From a virus: a stretch of DNA of 64,000 bases. Made by a program: the position numbers and the translations under genes. Each line of letters begins with the position of its first letter. Within the stretch, counting starts at the first letter, position 1. Location: positions 1 through 64,000 of IMG/VR virus record IMGVR_UViG_3300031963_014654; one strand, 5' to 3'. Below the pieces are notes generated by a model. It ran no database searches. It was given only the letters and a program-made list of their open reading frames with translations, and was not told the DNA's origin. Shown in pieces: positions 8,055 through 15,832 of this stretch.

Positions 8055-8102
8055 GTAATTTTATTTTTTACAAAAATTCTATTGTAAATATCAAATTTGA
8101 TT

Positions 8103-8612
8103 TTATTTTGGTACGCGTGTAAGTGTTAGGTTTGTTCCTGGTGCAAACAAATCAATTAATGATTTAATGAAATTTGACTTTTTTGTGGCTTGCTTTACCT
8201 TAATGATTACATCCATACGGCTATTGGCATTAATTACTCCTGTAATACCATCTTTACCTGTAATGGTAAGTTCGGGATTGCGAATTACAACAAAGTTTGG
8301 AATTGAATTAATTACATCTACATAATCAACCGGATTGAATGATACTTGCACGTATTTTCCTGTTGCATCACTATGCTGCAATGTAATTGGATTACTCAAT
8401 TGCTCATTGTTATTGGTGCGTATTTTAATTTCTTTTACATCAAAATAGGCTTGTGCGCTTTGGCGTGTTGCTTGCATAAGTGAACTTTCGGCTACATTTA
8501 CGGATACGCCTGGTCCACTTTGTAAGCCTTGGTTATAGCCAAATGCAGCCCATGGTAGGGCTGTTTTTGTATTATTTACTATTGTAATTGTGAGTGTATC
8601 GTTTTTAAACAT
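8103..8612 (-). CDS. third capsid-like paralogue
   Basis: This gene encodes 169 residues, beta-rich, without a membrane span. It shares the order of motifs seen in the 6307 and 7035 products: LPWAAFGYNQG in place of YVVFGNNIYG, GVSVNVAESS in place of GVTVTISESS, then TGKYVQ followed by PVDYVD. It is more diverged and lacks the basic N-terminal arm. A penton or second capsid protein is a reasonable guess. It overlaps the upstream gene by 8 bp and is followed by a terminator. Confidence 0.58.
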   Translation of the reverse strand: MFKNDTLTITIVNNTKTALPWAAFGYNQGLQSGPGVSVNVAESSLMQATRQSAQAYFDVKEIKIRTNNNEQLSNPITLQHSDATGKYVQVSFNPVDYVDVINSIPNFVVIRNPELTITGKDGITGVINANSRMDVIIKVKQATKKSNFIKSLIDLFAPGTNLTLTRVPK

Positions 8613-9270
8613 TGTGATTATGGATTGATGTTTCTGGTTGAATTATTTCGGGTGCTGTTTCAATTGGTGCAATTGTATTATCTATTACTGCTGCAGGTTC
8701 AATTGCTTTTGTATCTGCAATTGGTTCTGGATGTATTGTATTTTCTACATCGGCTTGCTGAATTGTTTGCATTGCGGAATCAACTGAACTTATCATGTAA
8801 TCGGATAATTCAAGTACTTCGTTTCGCTTGTCGGACATAAACGATTTAAGCATTTTCGAAAACATTTTTGGTATTCCAGGCATTTCGGCATTTGGATCCA
8901 TCGATTCCTTTTGAGCAACAAAATATTGCTTTATGTTTAATAAAAACGATTTTGGTACTTGAATGCTTACAACTTCATCTACAAAGGTTTCTGAATTTGG
9001 TAATTCAACTTGTTTTGTTGTTTGTAATTGTGTTCCATCGGCATTCAGTACAACCAATTCATCGGGCTTTACTTCTAAAAAATATTGTTTTTTAGTAAGC
9101 GTTAAATTGTAATGTTTTGATAAATGTGCTTTTACATTTTCATCGTCAGAGCATAAGCCTTCTGGATGCTCAATTAACACAATATCCCCACGTACTCCAT
9201 ATACGTATGTACGGTGCAATGGTTTATATTGATTAAATCCTATAAATTGTACTAAAGTTCCTTTTTTCAT
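8605..9270 (-). CDS. hypothetical virion-operon protein
   Basis: This gene encodes 221 residues. The first ~90 residues form a basic beta-rich domain (KKGTLVQFIGFNQYKPLHR) that could be SH3-like or DNA-binding. The rest is helical and ends in a Pro/Glu/Ile-rich tail (about 170-215). No family is recognised. It sits between the packaging-type ATPase and a capsid paralogue, so a role in assembly is likely. Confidence 0.58.
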   Translation of the reverse strand: MKKGTLVQFIGFNQYKPLHRTYVYGVRGDIVLIEHPEGLCSDDENVKAHLSKHYNLTLTKKQYFLEVKPDELVVLNADGTQLQTTKQVELPNSETFVDEVVSIQVPKSFLLNIKQYFVAQKESMDPNAEMPGIPKMFSKMLKSFMSDKRNEVLELSDYMISSVDSAMQTIQQADVENTIHPEPIADTKAIEPAAVIDNTIAPIETAPEIIQPETSIHNHNV

Positions 9271-9281
9271 TTTTTTTGTTT

Positions 9282-10277
9282 TTATTTGTTATTTGGTAAA
9301 TACATTTTTTTAAACTTTTCGGTTAATCGTTGTATTGCTTTTGAATGTACATCGGGGCTTTTTCGCTGTGCGGATGTAATTTCTTGGTCAAATACCATTG
9401 CTGTAATTTCATCTTGTATTACACGTGGATAATGCAAAATATATTTACGGCACGCAATGGCAAAGTTTTTATCGGATATTGGAAATAGTTTTCGTTTCCA
9501 ACGATCGATATAAATACAATACGATTTTGCTCCTAACCATTGTTCCTTGGTTATTTTTTGCGCTTCGTACAATTCATTTGCTAATGCATATTGCGCTTCT
9601 ACTGCAAAATGTGCAATCATTAACAAATTCATATCAAAATTGTTCTTTTTGTCGGCTGGCATACTCTCCGGACTATCTAATCCTTTGTGCAATCGAATAA
9701 AACGAACGTTTTCGCATTCGGTTACTCCCATTTTGCGCCATGCTTGGTGGGCAAATAAGGTATGGCAACCACGGTGGCGCAATCCCATCAAATTACCTAC
9801 TAAATCTTTGTCGCTCGATGTTCCAAATGCAGCATATCCATCAATATCATCAAATACGGCTAATCCGTTTCTGTAATTAGCCAATACATGCTTCATTACT
9901 TCTACTTTGCGCTTGCTATTCATGGCGCTACCATCACTATCAATTGGCGTTATTTGGCGTATTTCAACTGTTTTTTGAGAAACGAATTTTCGAATTGCTT
10001 CGGGTGTTGGTGGCAATGTTTTAAATTTTGCATAACCATCTTCGTTCTGAAAATTAAGAATAAGCACTTTTCTGCCATTTTTAACGCCTTGTATTGTTTG
10101 TGCGTACAATTTGCATTGCTCAATGTTTTTATGCGTTTTGCCAACGCCTGTAAGCCCAATTACGCTGGTAGAAAAACATTCCTCGGATTCAAATTTGAAT
10201 TTAGGAGCTGTATCCACTTTTGCTGCAGGATTTTTATCCTTTGGAGCTTGGTTATTTGTTGGTTTTTTGGGTTCCAT
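9282..10277 (-). CDS. P-loop ATPase, candidate genome-packaging ATPase
   Basis: This gene encodes 331 residues. A disordered N-terminus rich in K, P and N precedes Walker A GLTGVGKTHKN (about 40-50). Walker B is GLAVFDDIDGY (about 138-148). A HRGCHTLFAHQAWRK segment follows, positioned like the sensor/arginine region of HerA/FtsK-type packaging ATPases. No terminase large-subunit nuclease domain is present. A compact FtsK/HerA-like ATPase next to capsid genes is the hallmark of tailless membrane viruses. Zot-like assembly ATPases are the main alternative. Confidence 0.68.
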   Translation of the reverse strand: MEPKKPTNNQAPKDKNPAAKVDTAPKFKFESEECFSTSVIGLTGVGKTHKNIEQCKLYAQTIQGVKNGRKVLILNFQNEDGYAKFKTLPPTPEAIRKFVSQKTVEIRQITPIDSDGSAMNSKRKVEVMKHVLANYRNGLAVFDDIDGYAAFGTSSDKDLVGNLMGLRHRGCHTLFAHQAWRKMGVTECENVRFIRLHKGLDSPESMPADKKNNFDMNLLMIAHFAVEAQYALANELYEAQKITKEQWLGAKSYCIYIDRWKRKLFPISDKNFAIACRKYILHYPRVIQDEITAMVFDQEITSAQRKSPDVHSKAIQRLTEKFKKMYLPNNK

Positions 10278-11213
10278 TTATTTTACTTCTTCGGCTATTA
10301 TTGTTTCAATTTCTTCTTCGGTTTCCTTTGGTTCTTCTTTTGGACCGGATTGTTTAGGAGCTTGGCTACGGATTAAATCCATTAAGTTGTTTTCCAGAAT
10401 TTTGTTTTCTTTACGTATTTCAACAACTATTTTTGCTTTTTTAACTCCTATCATTAATAATCCAACCACTAACTTTTCGCCATTTGTTAATCCACGGATG
10501 CCTTTTTCTTGCATCATGGCAACCAATGGCTCGCGAATCATATCAATATCTTCATCGTCAAACTTAATTTTTTCGGTGTTTTTTTCGTTTTGCTCCTTAA
10601 TTTGTTCAACGGCACCTTTAAAATTATAAAATTCGCGGTGCAATTTTACTCCAACGAGCATTGGACCAAAAATACCAATTGCATAGTTTAATCCTTTTTG
10701 TCCAAAATCGATTAAATCGTTTGCCGAACCGGATGGAATGTTAAATGGACTTGTTCCATCACCACCATCATTTACGGTGTGCTGTTCGGCATAACCTTCA
10801 TCTCCTGGTGGCGTTGGTTCAAATTCCTCGTTTGGTGGTGTTGGTTCAAAATCATTTGCTGGTGCTGTATCTTTTGGATTTTGCGGATTTGGATTTGGCT
10901 GCGCTGTATCGGCTTTGGCTTTATCATTTACAGTAGATGCTGTTTTGTGCGAGTTTACGCCTGCATCGGTATAATCGCGTTCCACGGTTGGGCGTGCAAA
11001 TGGTTCCTCCGAAATATTAATTTTTCCAACTCCTTCCAATTCTACTTGGTTATCTATTGGTGTTTTTGTGGTTTTATCGTTTAGTTGATCTTCCATGCTT
11101 TTTCTGAATTGTGTGTGTGTTGTTGGTTGTTCTGGTGTTTGGTTTATTTCTTCTGTTGGTTTTGGTGGCTCGGCTGTTTGCTTTGCTTTTGGGATACGTT
11201 TTTTATATGACAT
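10278..11213 (-). CDS. hypothetical protein with acidic, Pro-rich N-terminal half
   Basis: This gene encodes 311 residues. About 1-155 are low-complexity (P, T, E, K, N), with two copies of EFEPTPPG/N-like repeats (about 121-134). About 165-280 are helical and contain an amphipathic or membrane-dipping stretch (YAIGIFGPMLVGVKL). It ends in acidic residues. The stop abuts the ATPase start exactly. It may be a scaffold or membrane-associated assembly factor; no family is recognised. Confidence 0.6.
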   Translation of the reverse strand: MSYKKRIPKAKQTAEPPKPTEEINQTPEQPTTHTQFRKSMEDQLNDKTTKTPIDNQVELEGVGKINISEEPFARPTVERDYTDAGVNSHKTASTVNDKAKADTAQPNPNPQNPKDTAPANDFEPTPPNEEFEPTPPGDEGYAEQHTVNDGGDGTSPFNIPSGSANDLIDFGQKGLNYAIGIFGPMLVGVKLHREFYNFKGAVEQIKEQNEKNTEKIKFDDEDIDMIREPLVAMMQEKGIRGLTNGEKLVVGLLMIGVKKAKIVVEIRKENKILENNLMDLIRSQAPKQSGPKEEPKETEEEIETIIAEEVK

Positions 11214-11214
11214 A

Positions 11215-11661
11215 TTATTGTTGTTTAAATTTTGTAATGTTATTTGTTATTTGCTGGTAAATGGTATGGTGATTTTTGTCGATTGCAGGAAGATCAACAA
11301 TGTTTTTCATTTTTTTTATATCCGCACTTATTTGGTTTCGAGTGTATGGATACTTAGGAAATTTGCTTTTTATTTTTGCTGCAGAAAGGTTGCAATGCAC
11401 TTTTAGCAGGTAAAAACAAGTTTTACGTGCTTTTTTGTACGGTTCGGTACGCGAAACGGCAAGGTTTTTTTGTTGCACTTTGTGGATTTCAACAACTTGT
11501 GCAACTATGTATTTTTGTAAATCGATTGAATGAAGCTGTGGATTACTTTCGAGTGAAAGTGCTTCGATAAGGTCGGCCGCTTTGGGGCTACCATGTTTAG
11601 CAATTAATGAATCAATTGCATTGTTGATACGCAATAGTGGGTTGTTTTCTGACATAAGCAA
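11215..11661 (-). CDS. putative DNA-binding protein
   Basis: This gene encodes 148 residues (146 if the second ATG, MSENNP, is used). A helix-turn-helix-like segment lies at about 90-118 (LSAAKIKSKFPKYPYTRNQISADIKK), basic and followed by a helical end. It may bind DNA as a regulator or packaging accessory. The call rests on composition and pattern only. It lies 1 bp before the next gene. Confidence 0.52.
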   Translation of the reverse strand: MLMSENNPLLRINNAIDSLIAKHGSPKAADLIEALSLESNPQLHSIDLQKYIVAQVVEIHKVQQKNLAVSRTEPYKKARKTCFYLLKVHCNLSAAKIKSKFPKYPYTRNQISADIKKMKNIVDLPAIDKNHHTIYQQITNNITKFKQQ

Positions 11662-11773
11662 ATTAATGAATATTAATATGCGCTATATCCTACCGGTTTT
11701 CCATTTTTTAGTAGTTATCAAGTATCAGCTTGATGCTGTTCCCATTATTTTTTTATGCGTGTTGTAATAAGTA

Positions 11774-12103
11774 TTAAATGTAAGTAGATTCGTTGAATTT
11801 GCGTACTGCTCTTTTGTCGAACCAAAAATATAATTTTGTAAAAGCCATAATTGCAAATGTGAATGTAATTGCAATAATTGCATCTTTTGTAAATAATGCG
11901 CTAAAAATAATTGCAAGCACTCCCATTCCATACGTAGTATCGGGGCTTTCTTTTGCATATACATCACATACATGGTACGTGGTATCGGATGGTCCTGCTG
12001 AAAAAGTAGCACCATGCATTTCGGCCATATCTTTACGTGTTTGAACGCCACTAATAGCTATTTGAATATCTTTGCCTTGGTTATTTTTTACGTATAAAAT
12101 CAT
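11774..12103 (-). CDS. two-span membrane protein
   Basis: This gene encodes 109 residues. The N-terminal half is polar; two hydrophobic segments lie at about 61-72 and 75-92. A second open frame overlaps almost all of it (11725-12051). I prefer this one because it gives coherent membrane segments and begins after an A-rich leader. A 110-bp gap to the next gene holds nothing recognisable. Confidence 0.55.
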   Translation of the reverse strand: MILYVKNNQGKDIQIAISGVQTRKDMAEMHGATFSAGPSDTTYHVCDVYAKESPDTTYGMGVLAIIFSALFTKDAIIAITFTFAIMAFTKLYFWFDKRAVRKFNESTYI

Positions 12104-12131
12104 GCTTTATTTTGGTTTTTTCAAAATATTT

Positions 12132-12512
12132 TTATAAAACATTTACAAATTTAACTGCATTATCCCAACCTTTATCTGTTGGTTCAAACCTTGCAATTGG
12201 TGAATAATAGTCTTTGTTATCGCAAAAGTGAGGATCAATTAGTATTTGTTTCATTAAGTCAGAATAAGAACACTCGTAAACCATAATCTTTTTTCCTTCG
12301 TAGTTAGTGCAATCGTGATATTTAATAAAAATTATTAAATAAACTCTATCTGGTGATTCTTTTAATACACTTGTCCATTTAACTACTGAATAATTATTTG
12401 GCTTTGGATTAGGCAAACTCGATTCAACAAAATTCGTTTCGCGTTTTTTATCGAATAAACTTCTGCTTTTCGAAAATGAGCTTTTACTAAAACCACAAGT
12501 AGGCATTCCCAT
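12132..12512 (-). CDS. hypothetical protein
   Basis: This gene encodes 126 residues with a Ser/Lys-rich N-terminus (about 8-25) and a beta-rich rest including DRVYLIIFIKYHDCT. No membrane span and no recognised family. It lies between other operon members. Confidence 0.5.
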   Translation of the reverse strand: MGMPTCGFSKSSFSKSRSLFDKKRETNFVESSLPNPKPNNYSVVKWTSVLKESPDRVYLIIFIKYHDCTNYEGKKIMVYECSYSDLMKQILIDPHFCDNKDYYSPIARFEPTDKGWDNAVKFVNVL

Positions 12513-12522
12513 ATTATTATTT

Positions 12523-13119
12523 TTACTTTTTAGTTAATGTAAATACACTTTCGCTTGCATCTTTACGGTAAAGTTTAAATTCGCCAATGGTGCAACCGGT
12601 TGGTCCAATTTCGCCAAAAAATCCTGTATTAAATCCTGCTTTTTTAAGTTCGGCTGTTGTAACTGTTGTTTTGCCTAATTCAAATAAATTTGATAAGGCT
12701 TGTTTATCGTTGGATGCTGGTTTGCTTAATTCGGCAATACGTGCTTGCTTTGCTTCGGCTTCCTTTTTTTGTGTTTGATCTTCGGCAACCACTTTTTTAA
12801 CGGCTACTTTTGTATGCTTTTTGGCTGCATCTTTTTCGGCCTTTTTTTGTGCTGCATCCTGTTCTGCCTTTTTTTGCGCTGCAATTGTTTCGGCTTCGTC
12901 CTCCATATCAAAATAATCTGGAAGGGTTTGCATAATATCAGCATCAATTGAATCCAATTCAGCCTCTATTTTTTGCTTATCCTCAATTGAAATATCGGCT
13001 GTTATTTTAGATTGCATTGCACGGAACTTTTCAATTTTACGTAAAATTCCACGTGGTAAATCGGTATCTGTTTCTTTGATACCGTTGTCATTTAATATTT
13101 TTTCGAAATCGAATAGCAT
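12523..13119 (-). CDS. coiled-coil protein with KKAE repeats
   Basis: This gene encodes 198 residues. An acidic helical N-terminus is followed by a charged, repetitive helix (about 80-130, runs of AAQKKAEQDAAQKKAEKDAA type). A globular C-terminal domain (about 140-198, with TTAELKKAGFNTGFFGEIGP) follows. The middle resembles TolA-like stalks. Function is unknown. Confidence 0.55.
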   Translation of the reverse strand: MLFDFEKILNDNGIKETDTDLPRGILRKIEKFRAMQSKITADISIEDKQKIEAELDSIDADIMQTLPDYFDMEDEAETIAAQKKAEQDAAQKKAEKDAAKKHTKVAVKKVVAEDQTQKKEAEAKQARIAELSKPASNDKQALSNLFELGKTTVTTAELKKAGFNTGFFGEIGPTGCTIGEFKLYRKDASESVFTLTKK

Positions 13120-13121
13120 AA

Positions 13122-13382
13122 TTATGTAGTTAATGTGTTTGTAAATTGCAAATTTTTAACATTTATATCGCATGGCAATGCTTCGGAAATATGAATAGCC
13201 TGGTGATCGCCATTTGTATAATTGTGTTTAATATAATTAATTGCTTGTGCTCTCTGGAACACGTGTGCATCAATATTTGAGTTTAAATAAAAAAACGATT
13301 CGCCATTATTATGAACATAATGCTCTGTTGTTTTAGATTGAACAAAATAAGCATCTGCATTTTTAAACTCTTGCTCTGTCAT
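13122..13382 (-). CDS. hypothetical protein, first gene of the left operon
   Basis: This gene encodes 86 residues, polar, with several Tyr and His, and no recognised motif. It is the first gene after the 13.5 kb regulatory region, so it would be read first from that promoter. Confidence 0.52.
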   Translation of the reverse strand: MTEQEFKNADAYFVQSKTTEHYVHNNGESFFYLNSNIDAHVFQRAQAINYIKHNYTNGDHQAIHISEALPCDINVKNLQFTNTLTT

Positions 13383-13493
13383 TTATGGGTGCTAAATTAA
13401 TAAGTGTTTTTATGAAATGCAAATTTTTTTTGCGTATTTTTTTATTTTAATTATTTTGGGCCGTTTTTTTCGGAAAGTTTTGTTTGTGTTTTA

Positions 13494-13545
13494 CAAAATT
13501 ACATATTAGGGTGTTGTTTGGGTATTGTTTGGGTGCCGATTGGGT
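13494..13545 (-). promoter_or_regulatory. promoter with four 11-bp-spaced ACCC/GGGT repeats
   Basis: The minus strand has TAATTTTG at 13501-13494, a match to the Bacteroidetes -7 box TAnnTTTG. No TTG lies at the usual -33 distance. Instead GGGT (plus strand) occurs at 13509, 13520, 13531 and 13542, exactly 11 bp apart, with similar flanks (TTGTTTGGGT twice). Same-face spacing next to a promoter suggests binding sites for an activator that replaces the -33 element and switches on the structural operon. Confidence 0.55.
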
Positions 13546-13551
13546 ATGCTA

Positions 13552-13596
13552 TACAAAAACCGCAAAGCGCGGTATTCATCTTGGAATATCGCGCTT
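13552..13596 (-). terminator. rho-independent terminator
   Basis: On the minus strand a 13-bp stem with one mismatch (13584-13596 with 13565-13577, loop of 6) has a GC-rich base, AAGCGCG/CGCGCTT. It is followed by TGCGGTTTTTG. It ends the 13626-13850 transcript just upstream of the left-operon promoter. Confidence 0.75.
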
Positions 13597-13625
13597 CGAA
13601 ACTAATTCATCCTATTGTGGAATGA

Positions 13626-13850
13626 TTAGCGGTGGTTGTTTTTGATGTTTACTGTATAATTTTTAGCATTATAGTAAATGGTGCATATACCAAATATTGC
13701 TAATGCAATGCGTACAATTGGGTGTAATTCCTTTGCTTTGTATGCTGCATAAATCATTACCGGACCAATTACCAAAACATCCAATACACGAATATTTTGG
13801 CTTTTTTGGTACTCCTGGATTGTTTCTGGTTTAGTTTCCGCTATCTCCAT
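13626..13850 (-). CDS. small membrane protein
   Basis: The ATG at 13850 (MEIAETKPE) is chosen because a longer frame would run 146 bp into the upstream gene. The product is 74 residues with two hydrophobic stretches (about 25-38 and 46-60). It overlaps the upstream gene by 20 bp and is followed by a terminator. No family is recognised. Confidence 0.58.
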   Translation of the reverse strand: MEIAETKPETIQEYQKSQNIRVLDVLVIGPVMIYAAYKAKELHPIVRIALAIFGICTIYYNAKNYTVNIKNNHR

Positions 13851-14268
13851 GTGTATTGATATAGTTTTGGTATTCGGTAGGGAAGTTTTGTTTAACCCAC
13901 TTTTTATAGCCTTGCAAATAGGAGTTTGCTGTTTCGCGGCATTCTTTACCTTCGTAAAACAAAGCAATATATGCAAGGTTTCCTATTGTGCTTGTTGTAA
14001 AATCTTGCAAGCAATCCAATTCGGCACCATCTAAATAGGCTTTAATGTGCAAATAATCATCCATTTTGGAACGAATTTCAATATCGGAATATTGAACTTG
14101 CTCGTTTATTGGATAAAATGCAATTTCGCGCTCAATATGCTTTAATCGGCCTAAATCAAATGAATCATTCGATTTTTTGTTGATAGCAAAAAGCATTTTT
14201 ACATAAAACAATATTCCGACTATAAATATTGCGCCTAATGATATTTGAATTAGTGTAATTTCTTCCAT
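13831..14268 (-). CDS. N-terminally anchored membrane protein
   Basis: This gene encodes 145 residues. A membrane span at about 5-27 (IQISLGAIFIVGILFYV) is followed by a helical soluble part with CLQDF, GYKKWVKQNF and an Asn-rich end. No family is recognised. Confidence 0.58.
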   Translation of the reverse strand: MEEITLIQISLGAIFIVGILFYVKMLFAINKKSNDSFDLGRLKHIEREIAFYPINEQVQYSDIEIRSKMDDYLHIKAYLDGAELDCLQDFTTSTIGNLAYIALFYEGKECRETANSYLQGYKKWVKQNFPTEYQNYINTHGDSGN

Positions 14269-14285
14269 TTTTTTGGGTTTAGTGA

Positions 14286-15419
14286 TTATTTATACTTTGT
14301 ATCGATTAACTCTTGAATATCTTTTTCGAGCTGGTCGGCCATTGATTTTAAACCGTATTTGCTATAAACGGCAACAAGGTCCTTTGCAAATCCTTGGGCA
14401 TTTGTTTTGTCGGCTTTAAATTCCTTTGTTTTGAATACGGATGCAATGGTTTTGATTTGCTTTTCGCGCGCTGCAGTAGTTACTTTCTTTTTTGGTGCTT
14501 CGGCACGTTTAGCAGCAGCAGCTTCTCGCTTTGCATGTATTGCTTTAACTTCGGCAATTGCTGTTTCGCAATCTACTTCGGATGCATTTTTTAGAACAAT
14601 AACTAACTTATCACCATCGTGCTTGGGTGTAATTTCTTTGCCCTCCAAAAATGATTCTAATTTTGATAGTGGAAATTCATATTGCGATTTAGATGCATTT
14701 ACATAAACAGCACGTGTGGAAAATTTAGCATCATCAACTTTTGCAAGTGTAATTTTTTTTATTTTTGGCTCTTTTACTCCTTCTTCATAAACTTCCAACT
14801 CTTTGCCAACTAACATTGATAAATCAATATCCTTGCCTGTTGGTCCAATTGGTTCCGATTTTTTTATCAATTTTTTTTTATCTTCCGGCCTTATAATTCT
14901 TTCGTACGCTTTATAGCCAATTATTCCTATAATTTTTCCTCTATTTTTTTGCGAAAACTCATTTATATCAAAATACACATCGTTTGCTGGCGATTCATCA
15001 TCAAAAAGTATTGCAGCATCATCTTCTTCGGACGCATCCATTAAAAAACGAGAATCCTTAACACTTAATCCATCTGCATTATATTTGAATTTAGATTGCT
15101 TAATTCCCGACTCGTCTTGCGTTTCTATTTCTTTAGGATTGTATAATCCTGCCTTTTTAACCAATTTTTTCTTTGGTTCGGCTTTTTTAACAATTTTCTT
15201 TTTTTCGGAAGCCTTTTTAACTAATTTTTTTTTAGCTTTTAGTGCTTCTGGATGCTTGGATTCAATTATTTTGAACAAATCGTTAAAATTGTCCTTATAA
15301 ATTTCTACCAATTCTTCATCGGAAAAATTATCGGTATCGGCTGCTATTTGGTTTACTTCGGAAGCAATGTTTGCAGGAAGTTTATCAATTAAAATTCGGT
15401 TGTATTTGTCTATTAACAT
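14286..15419 (-). CDS. lysine-repeat-rich hypothetical protein
   Basis: This gene encodes 377 residues. Near the N-terminus (about 62-92) there are repeated KKLVKKA/KKKIVKKA units like those of histone-H1-type tails, and a second basic stretch lies at about 290-320. The middle is acidic and mixed. The C-terminus (about 325-377) is a compact helical domain. Basic repeats suggest DNA or RNA contact. No family is recognised. Confidence 0.55.
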   Translation of the reverse strand: MLIDKYNRILIDKLPANIASEVNQIAADTDNFSDEELVEIYKDNFNDLFKIIESKHPEALKAKKKLVKKASEKKKIVKKAEPKKKLVKKAGLYNPKEIETQDESGIKQSKFKYNADGLSVKDSRFLMDASEEDDAAILFDDESPANDVYFDINEFSQKNRGKIIGIIGYKAYERIIRPEDKKKLIKKSEPIGPTGKDIDLSMLVGKELEVYEEGVKEPKIKKITLAKVDDAKFSTRAVYVNASKSQYEFPLSKLESFLEGKEITPKHDGDKLVIVLKNASEVDCETAIAEVKAIHAKREAAAAKRAEAPKKKVTTAAREKQIKTIASVFKTKEFKADKTNAQGFAKDLVAVYSKYGLKSMADQLEKDIQELIDTKYK

Positions 15420-15450
15420 TGTTTTGTTGTGTTTTATTAATTAAATTTTA

Positions 15451-15523
15451 GTTGCATGATTGGACTCGAACCAACGACCTCATAACTAACAGTTATGCGC
15501 TCTCCCAGCTAAGCTACATGCAA
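15451..15523 (-). tRNA. tRNA-Asn (anticodon GTT)
   Basis: A complete 73-nt cloverleaf can be folded by hand. The acceptor stem TTGCATG/CATGCAA is perfect. The D arm contains AGCTGGGA. The anticodon stem CATAA/TTATG has loop CTGTTAG, so the anticodon is GTT. The T arm is GTTGG-TTCGAGT-CCAAT. CCA is not encoded. It has its own upstream promoter and lies between two protein genes, far from the integrase. Viral tRNAs usually supplement or replace host tRNAs. Confidence 0.93.
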
Positions 15524-15535
15524 TTGTTTTTTTTG

Positions 15536-15564
15536 CAAATATAGATTATTTTTGTTTACCACAA
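15536..15564 (-). promoter_or_regulatory. promoter of the tRNA gene
   Basis: On the minus strand TTG at 15564-15562 lies 18 bp before TATATTTG at 15543-15536, matching TTG-N17-23-TAnnTTTG. Transcription would start about 7 bp further on, a few bases before the tRNA 5' end. It overlaps the 3' end of the upstream gene. Confidence 0.7.
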
Positions 15565-15831
15565 TATTTTTCGTGCCCAATAGTTTGCCGAAAAAATATC
15601 GTTCTTTGTTAGTTTCCCTTTTGCATTGCGGATTCCTGCACTACGTTTTAAGTAGTTTTTTCTACGCGAAGGATCTTTATGCTTGGTGAAATCGGAATAA
15701 CCAACTTGCCCAAAATGTATTACTTTGGTTTTGTTGCCCTTTTTAGCGAGCACAACCATCTTTTTGTCGCTTCGCCATGATCTTACAGGCGAGTTTGGTT
15801 CCAGCTTTGCTATGCGTTGTGATGTTGTCAT
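15556..15831 (-). CDS. small conserved virus-type protein (DUF5754-like)
   Basis: This gene encodes 91 residues, basic. The pattern KVIHFGQVGYSDFTKHKD, then RRKNYLKR and FSANYWARKILW at the C-terminus, resembles a small family (DUF5754 in my recollection) found in giant viruses, phages and mobile elements. Function is unknown. It lies 1 bp downstream of the giant polyvalent gene. A database check of the family name is needed. Confidence 0.6.
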   Translation of the reverse strand: MTTSQRIAKLEPNSPVRSWRSDKKMVVLAKKGNKTKVIHFGQVGYSDFTKHKDPSRRKNYLKRSAGIRNAKGKLTKNDIFSANYWARKILW

Positions 15832-15832
15832 G

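Noticed and set aside
9282-10277. Terminase large subunit
   Set aside because: Too short, with no nuclease domain. The motif layout is better for an FtsK/HerA- or Zot-like ATPase.
11725-12051. Alternative frame overlapping 11774-12103
   Set aside because: It gives an irregular Gln/Leu-rich sequence. The chosen frame has coherent membrane segments and a better start.
13851-13976. Upstream extension of the 13626 gene
   Set aside because: It would run 146 bp inside the 13831-14268 gene with an unlikely sequence. The internal ATG at 13850 gives a tidy overlap.
12901-15240. Lysine-rich repeats as CRISPR or tandem DNA repeats
   Set aside because: Repeats are at protein level in coding sequence with varying codons. 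No regular repeat-spacer array was found anywhere in the window.
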